This document shows, in pieces, positions 59,288-64,000 of a DNA stretch of 64,000 bases. The notes under the pieces were generated by a model. The model ran no database searches, was not told the origin of the DNA, and saw only the letters and a program-made list of their open reading frames with translations. The position numbers and the translations under genes were made by a program. Numbering within the stretch: position 1 is the first letter of the stretch; each line of letters begins with the position of its first letter. This DNA is from Salipaludibacillus sp047795645 (GTDB lineage Bacteria > Bacillota > Bacilli > Bacillales > Salisediminibacteriaceae): contig NZ_CP181045.1 of the NCBI RefSeq assembly GCF_047795645.1, forward strand, positions 1,984,001 to 2,048,000, in the 5' to 3' direction.

Positions 59288-60606
59288 TAGAAAGTCCCCT
59301 CCTCTTTAAAGGAACGTGAACGACGGAATTGGAAAAATGCAAATGTCGCTACGAGTAGTCCTAAAATTATTGAGATAGCTGCTGCCATATTGAATTGTTG
59401 GTTCTCAAATGTCAGACCATAAATCCATGAAATCAAAATATCTGATCCACCGGCTGTCTGACCACGAACAGCTGGACCTCCCTGATTAAAGAGATATATA
59501 ATATTGAAGTTATTGAAGTTAAATGAATACTGCATAATTAATAACGGAGCTGTGGCAAACATCAAATGAGGAAACGTAATGTTCCTGAACTTCTGCCATC
59601 GATTCGCGCCATCGATATCCGCTGCCTCAAACCAGTCGCTTGATATCCCTTGCAAAACTCCAGTAAACAGAGCATAAACAAATGGGAATCCGAGCCAAAC
59701 TTGTATCAAAATCAATGCTATTCTCGTCCAATTTGCATTTTGAAGCCATGGAATTGCTTCACCAAACAACGGCACGATGATTTGAGCGTTAATAGCACCA
59801 AATGAATCATTGAAAAGTGCAGAGAAAATAATAATCGTAACAAAACCTGGTACGGCCCAAGGCAAAATAAACACCGTCCGGATCAATTTTTTAAATTTCA
59901 ATCTTGGATCATTTGTAATTATCGCTAAAAACATCGCTAAAGCGATTTGCAACGTTGTTGCTACAAACGTCCAAATTAATGTCCATGATAAAACATTAAT
60001 GAAAGTGTTTCTCCATTCACTGATCCTAAATAAATTAGTGAAGTTTTCAAAACCGACCCATTCAAGGATATGTCTAGGTGGAGCATTATATAAATTGTAG
60101 TTTGTAAAAGCAAGAAACACCATGAAGAGAAGTGGAAAAACAACTACAAACATGAGTAAAAATAAACCTGGCCCAATTAATATATAGGGAAAACTAGTAT
60201 CCCATGCATTTTTAAATCCCTCACGAATGTTTGGTACTTGCCAGCCTAATTGTATTCTCTTTGCGTCTTTATAAGCATCTTGAATGTTCAAGGTGTAGAA
60301 AGTTATAAAGAAAATGGTAAAAATCAATGAGAGGATCCCATTACTTAGGAAAACCCTAGAATCGTCTACTCGCGGAACTTCACCTAGCGTCACTAACCCT
60401 TGAAGTCCAGTGCTAATGAAATCAATCATTGCAATCACAAAAGCTGCAAAGAGAATGAACAAGACTGCTCCTTTCAAAAAGCGTCTATTGTAAGCTTGAC
60501 CTATCCCTGGAATAATTGAAAGCAGTGCAGCTACAGTCGGATTATGCCTCGGGTTAACTAAATTCGCTTTAGTATCTTGTTTATCTTGACTGTTTTTCGT
60601 AGCCAT
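59287..60606 (-). CDS. Maltodextrin ABC transporter permease MalF-type
   Basis: 439-residue permease with about eight segments. The N-terminus has an added SIIPGIGQAYNRRFLKGAVLF-like segment (about 33-53) seen in MdxF/MalC proteins, and the EAA loop is SSDWFEAADIDGANRWQKFRNITFP (about 335-360). GWQVPNIREGFKNAWDTSFPYILIGPG leads into the transporter core. It follows the binding-protein gene across a hairpin. Confidence 0.92.
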   Translation of the reverse strand: MATKNSQDKQDTKANLVNPRHNPTVAALLSIIPGIGQAYNRRFLKGAVLFILFAAFVIAMIDFISTGLQGLVTLGEVPRVDDSRVFLSNGILSLIFTIFFITFYTLNIQDAYKDAKRIQLGWQVPNIREGFKNAWDTSFPYILIGPGLFLLMFVVVFPLLFMVFLAFTNYNLYNAPPRHILEWVGFENFTNLFRISEWRNTFINVLSWTLIWTFVATTLQIALAMFLAIITNDPRLKFKKLIRTVFILPWAVPGFVTIIIFSALFNDSFGAINAQIIVPLFGEAIPWLQNANWTRIALILIQVWLGFPFVYALFTGVLQGISSDWFEAADIDGANRWQKFRNITFPHLMFATAPLLIMQYSFNFNNFNIIYLFNQGGPAVRGQTAGGSDILISWIYGLTFENQQFNMAAAISIILGLLVATFAFFQFRRSRSFKEEGTF

Positions 60607-60632
60607 ATTAGTCTTCCTCCTGTGAAAGATTT

Positions 60633-60660
60633 GGGATTGAGGAGCTATCTCCTCAATCCC
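60633..60660 (-). other. Intercistronic hairpin between malE- and malF-type genes
   Basis: GGGATTGAGGAG and CTCCTCAATCCC form a perfect 12-pair stem with a 4-base loop but no T-run. Such structures protect or partly terminate the upstream message, giving more binding protein than permease. Confidence 0.65.
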
Positions 60661-60673
60661 CTATCATCTACTA

Positions 60674-62020
60674 CTAATTACGCATAATGGAAATTTGCTC
60701 TTTAATCTGTTCAACTGCTTCGTCTAATACTTCTTGAGGATCCTCACCATTAGTGACAAACATTAGTGCATCACCAATTGGCTCCCAAACCTGGGACATC
60801 TCTGGGATGTTAGGCATTGGTTCAGCATGTTGCGTTTGTTCAAAAATTGGACCCATAAACTCATCTTCAATTTCGACAGCTGTGTGAGCAGGAAGCTCTC
60901 CAGCAACTTCATAATAAGTTTGAGAACTCTCTGGATTAGTCAAAAATAATGCTAATTCAGTCGCCCAATACTCATTCTCAGTGTAATAGTTTACTAACCA
61001 ACCTTTATTTCCAGCAAAAGTACTTAATACTTCACCATTTTGTTCAGGCAATGTAGATATAGCTAAATTATCTCCTAACGCTTCCTCATATTCTGGAATA
61101 GCCCAAGGACCTGTTACTACCATACCGACTTGCCCGTCTGTAAAGAGACCATTCATAATGTCACCATCAACACCATCAGGCATAAGATCTTCTTCAAACC
61201 AAGAGCCAATAATTTCAGCACCCTCGACAGCACCTTCGTTGTTCAAGCCGATGTCATCAGCATCATAAACACCATCAGCGTCTTGACCAAATACATACCC
61301 TCCAGGACCTGCCAAGAACGGATATGTGAAGTAAAAATTCGTTGCTTCCATCAAAAATCCATAATTACTTCCTTCTGTTAAATCACGTGCGATATCCATC
61401 AACTCATCCATTGTATCTGGAGCATCTGGCACTAAGTCAGTGTTGCGGAACAAAGCATATGTTTCGACAACAGCTGGAATACCGTACTGAATCCCTTCAT
61501 AACTAAATGATGTAACTGCTTCTTCGTTATACTCAGTTAGCCTATCAAGTTGATCATCTGTTAATTCTAATTCAGCAGCGAGACCTTGAATGTGTATATC
61601 ACCCATACGATCATGCGGTTGGAAGAATAGGTCTGGACCTTGACCTGCTGGACCATCTAAAGACATACCTTCCGTTTGTTCAAGCATAGAATAAGGAGTT
61701 ACGTTCACTTCAATACCGTGCTCAGCAGAGAATCTTTCTGCAAGTTCTTCGTAGGCATCTAATTGAGATTCTTCATCATTTACCCACATTGCAAGCTCTT
61801 CTGGCTTTTCTGGTACTTCCGTGTCACTTGCATCTGCTTCTTCTTCGTTTGCTTCGTTATTATCTTCTTCTACATTTCCTTCATTATTGACATTTCCATT
61901 GTCTGAATCATTTGCTGGAACATTTGCTTCTTCATTGTTATTTCCTCCACATGCAACCAAAGTGATTGACAGTATCAACATAAGCATGACTGATAATAAT
62001 AATGATTTACCTTTAAACAT
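60674..62020 (-). CDS. Maltodextrin-binding lipoprotein MalE-type
   Basis: 448-residue solute-binding lipoprotein (lipobox LVAC) with a very acidic Asn/Glu/Asp linker at residues 26-70. The family 1 binding fold follows: LAMWVNDEESQLDAYEELAERF, GPDLFFQPHDRMGDIHIQGL (about 125), IPAVVETYALFRNTDL, GQVGMVVTGPWAIPEYEEAL and NKGWLVNYYTENEYWATELALFL-type segment. It delivers maltodextrin to the two permeases downstream. The acidic linker suits an alkaline or salty exterior. Confidence 0.9.
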   Translation of the reverse strand: MFKGKSLLLSVMLMLILSITLVACGGNNNEEANVPANDSDNGNVNNEGNVEEDNNEANEEEADASDTEVPEKPEELAMWVNDEESQLDAYEELAERFSAEHGIEVNVTPYSMLEQTEGMSLDGPAGQGPDLFFQPHDRMGDIHIQGLAAELELTDDQLDRLTEYNEEAVTSFSYEGIQYGIPAVVETYALFRNTDLVPDAPDTMDELMDIARDLTEGSNYGFLMEATNFYFTYPFLAGPGGYVFGQDADGVYDADDIGLNNEGAVEGAEIIGSWFEEDLMPDGVDGDIMNGLFTDGQVGMVVTGPWAIPEYEEALGDNLAISTLPEQNGEVLSTFAGNKGWLVNYYTENEYWATELALFLTNPESSQTYYEVAGELPAHTAVEIEDEFMGPIFEQTQHAEPMPNIPEMSQVWEPIGDALMFVTNGEDPQEVLDEAVEQIKEQISIMRN

Positions 62021-62225
62021 CTGATTTCCCCCTTAGTAATGTTAATTCATGTGTTTCGCAAACTTATTTGCTTTCAAAAATGTCACTTCCTCTTAATCTG
62101 TAAAAACATTAACTAGGTAGATAACTTATTTCATCATCCTTTTACTTTTTAATTTTTTTACTGAAAGTAATCTTGTTAGACTTTTTAATGTCAACAGTAT
62201 TAAACGAGGAAGAATACCGACAGAA

Positions 62226-62239
62226 GACAACCGTTTGCA
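62226..62239 (-). promoter_or_regulatory. LacI-type operator half-match, distal
   Basis: TGCAAACGGTTGTC on the minus strand, sharing TGCAAACG with the proximal site and lying 46 bases downstream of it. Confidence 0.5.
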
Positions 62240-62271
62240 CAAAATGGTGTAAAAAAATCACGAACTTATCG

Positions 62272-62285
62272 TGAAATCGTTTGCA
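62272..62285 (-). promoter_or_regulatory. cre/MalR-like operator, proximal
   Basis: TGCAAACGATTTCA on the minus strand matches the catabolite-responsive element pattern at all but one fixed position. It lies about +10 to +23 relative to the predicted start, where a bound LacI-type protein would block elongation. TCACGA and TCGTGA form a further inverted repeat at 62258-62274. Confidence 0.65.
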
Positions 62286-62300
62286 CTATTTGATGTTTTC

Positions 62301-62330
62301 ATTATACTATCGGATTCAATAAAAAAACAA
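62301..62330 (-). promoter_or_regulatory. Promoter of the maltodextrin operon
   Basis: On the minus strand TTGTTT (62325-62330), an 18-base spacer and TATAAT (62301-62306), giving a start near 62294 and a 270-base leader. Confidence 0.6.
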
Positions 62331-62404
62331 CCCTTTTTATAAATAAATTTTTATAACTTGAGAAATATCACATTAAAACCTTTATAAAACAATGTTTTAA
62401 CACT

Positions 62405-64000
62405 TTAATTTTTTAATTTTTCAGCCAGAATTTCTAACGATATAACATCATCTGTTAACTCTTTTTGACAATTTGTTTGTTCTATTACTATTTTTTTAAC
62501 GTCTCCGCTTTTATCTTGCAAACCGTTTGCACCATCTACTAATTCTGTGACAGAATTAACGACATCTTCTATCGCTTGATTAATTTGCATAATTGACTCA
62601 TTAATATCATGGTGTTCCTGTGCTATTTTTATATTACCTGTCGAAATATCTTGAAAGATCTTGGCAGATGTCGCGGTTTTATTTCGAGCATTTTCGCTTT
62701 TTTCTTGGAAGTTTTCAAATGCTCCTTCAACAGCCGTTGCCTCGTTACTTAAATCTACTAGTACATTTTTCGTTTGTTCTGAAAATTTATTCGTCCCTTG
62801 TGAAAGTTTGCGAATTTCATCTGCAACAACAGCAAAAGTCCGCCCTTCCTTCCCAGCCTTTGCAGCTTCTATCGAAGCATTTATAGCCAATAAATTCGTT
62901 TGATCTGCAATATCATCAATTCCCTGTAAAAAAGAAGAAATATGATTTAGTTGTCTTTGCATACATTTGACACGATTTGCAGTTACTCCTGTCTCATCGT
63001 TCAATTCATTCATCGTTGATTCTAAATCATTCATTAAAATAAGCCCTTCATTTGAAACGTGTTCCAAACTTTTCATTTGCTTACTCATGTATTCAATTGA
63101 TGATTGAATTTCTTCAGAACTAGCGGATACTTCTTCTGTCGTAGCAGAAATAGTTCCAGTAAAATCTGTTTGTCGTTCTATCTTATTAGTAAACTGATTC
63201 ATCGTTTCTTGAATCTCATTCATCCCATGCATTTGCTCAGTAGTTTTTTGTGAGGTTGTTTTTACGACTGATAATACATCATCACTAATTTGTTCGTTGC
63301 TTTTTAAGATGGAATCTAATCTTGAACCCATTCCTCTTAATCTTAAATCAATTTGCCCAAACTCATCATTGCGATTTGATTCTTGTGAAAAATTTAAATT
63401 TCCATCATGGTAAGCTTTAATTCTATTCATCACTATTCTCACACCACTATTTAAATTTCTTGCAAACAATAGTAAAGAAACGAGAGGAACGATGATAAGA
63501 GTTATCAAAGCAACCATTATTACTAATTCTGTGATAGCGATTGAAGATTGTAACGAAGAGGAAGCGTGATTACGTTGTTCTTCAATAAAATGTTGTATTC
63601 TTTCATTTACTGTATTAATGGATTCTTCATTTCTATTGATAATTGGCACAATTCGATTTCTTATTCTATCTACCTCTTCTCCCACATATAAACTAGTAAA
63701 ATATTCTTCAAAACTTCCTTCATAAGAACGAATAACATCATCCAAAAAAGCAAGATAATGTGAAACTTCGTCATTACCTGAAATTTCTTCTTTTAAACCT
63801 TCATAGAGCACACTCGTTTGTTGAAGTAGTTCATCTAATTGCTCAATTTGATTTTCATTGTATCCAGAAGTTGTAAGTTGGTATTTCAATACACTAATTT
63901 GATTTAACCCATTTACAAGTTGGGTATACTCTTGTTGAAAGATTGCAGATTCCTCTAATAACTTACTCTGAACAGATACATTTTGACTGTAAACATAGAT
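62405..64000 (-). CDS. Methyl-accepting chemotaxis protein, N-terminus cut by window edge
   Basis: The frame stays open to the right edge, so at least 532 codons are coding and the first membrane segment lies outside. Visible in order: a helical extracytoplasmic sensor, a membrane segment (ITELVIMVALITLIIVPLVS, about 148-167 of the visible part), HAMP, and a signalling domain with the conserved hairpin tip (NLLAINASIEAAKAG, GRTFAVVADEIRKLS). It would signal through CheA/CheW. The ligand is unknown; adjacency to the maltodextrin genes is suggestive only. Confidence 0.9.
   Translation of the reverse strand: MYVYSQNVSVQSKLLEESAIFQQEYTQLVNGLNQISVLKYQLTTSGYNENQIEQLDELLQQTSVLYEGLKEEISGNDEVSHYLAFLDDVIRSYEGSFEEYFTSLYVGEEVDRIRNRIVPIINRNEESINTVNERIQHFIEEQRNHASSSLQSSIAITELVIMVALITLIIVPLVSLLLFARNLNSGVRIVMNRIKAYHDGNLNFSQESNRNDEFGQIDLRLRGMGSRLDSILKSNEQISDDVLSVVKTTSQKTTEQMHGMNEIQETMNQFTNKIERQTDFTGTISATTEEVSASSEEIQSSIEYMSKQMKSLEHVSNEGLILMNDLESTMNELNDETGVTANRVKCMQRQLNHISSFLQGIDDIADQTNLLAINASIEAAKAGKEGRTFAVVADEIRKLSQGTNKFSEQTKNVLVDLSNEATAVEGAFENFQEKSENARNKTATSAKIFQDISTGNIKIAQEHHDINESIMQINQAIEDVVNSVTELVDGANGLQDKSGDVKKIVIEQTNCQKELTDDVISLEILAEKLKN

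Noticed and set aside
62405..63889. Chemotaxis receptor starting at the TTG at 63889
   Set aside because: The same frame continues without a stop to the window edge and the first membrane segment is missing, so the gene is cut by the edge.

Overview
The window is low-GC Firmicutes DNA, very probably from a Bacillaceae species. It carries the Bacillus subtilis yjaZ-yjbK neighbourhood in reverse order: yjbK, a lytic transglycosylase, yjbI, yjbH, pepF, coiA, mecA, a TerC protein, spx, yjbC, trpS, yjbA, yjaZ, fabF, fabH, med and yjzC. The secreted maltodextrin-binding protein has a strongly acidic linker, which hints at an alkaliphilic or salt-tolerant host. No rRNA, tRNA or CRISPR locus was seen.

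Layout. 1-3.1 kb: yjbK, transglycosylase, yjbI-yjbH. 3.2-4.0 kb: a decayed IS3/IS150-type element. 4.2-12.9 kb: a small membrane protein with FNR boxes, pepF, coiA, mecA, terC-like gene, spx, a 42-residue basic protein, yjbC and a secreted DUF4015-type protein. 13.4-18.6 kb: HD protein, a manganese (yybP-ykoY) riboswitch driving a CaCA cation exchanger, thioredoxin-like protein, dicarboxylate symporter, and tryptophan T-box plus trpS. 18.6-29.7 kb: yjbA, yjaZ, an FNR-like regulator, liaFSR, FapR-controlled fabH-fabF, DinB, med and yjzC. 29.7-39.9 kb: an anaerobic respiration island. 40.0-44.2 kb: moeA-mobB-moaE-moaD and the Sco/CtaG oxidase assembly genes. 44.4-57 kb: HAD and GNAT proteins, azlCD, hemerythrin, NifU-N protein, a SWIM-less YwqB-like protein with a SNF2 helicase, BsuPI lipoprotein, YitT, rhodanese and AI-2E genes. 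57-62 kb: a MalR-type regulator and maltodextrin ABC transporter. The right edge cuts a chemotaxis receptor.

The main story is oxygen-responsive control. Two Crp/Fnr proteins both end in the CX2CX4C cluster of Bacillus Fnr. TGTGA-N6-TCACA boxes or close variants lie centred exactly at -41.5 from a usable -10 in front of five units: a six-gene nitrate reductase operon, ywiC, an unknown 181-residue protein, a hemerythrin, and an apparently non-coding RNA. A sixth target, the 55-residue membrane protein, also has boxes but with less exact spacing. The nitrate reductase is unusual: a NasC/NarB-type (normally assimilatory) catalytic subunit is combined with a four-cluster ferredoxin subunit, a Tat-type Rieske protein, a NarI/DsrM-like cytochrome with a C-terminal double-CxxC domain, a two-TM peptide and NarK. 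The predicted RNA (39675-39901) presents C7 and C6 tracts in small hairpin loops and ends in a terminator, the architecture of Gram-positive sRNAs that pair with Shine-Dalgarno sequences. These two items are the best candidates for a previously undescribed system.

Names rest on recognised family sequence and gene order from memory; no database search was run.
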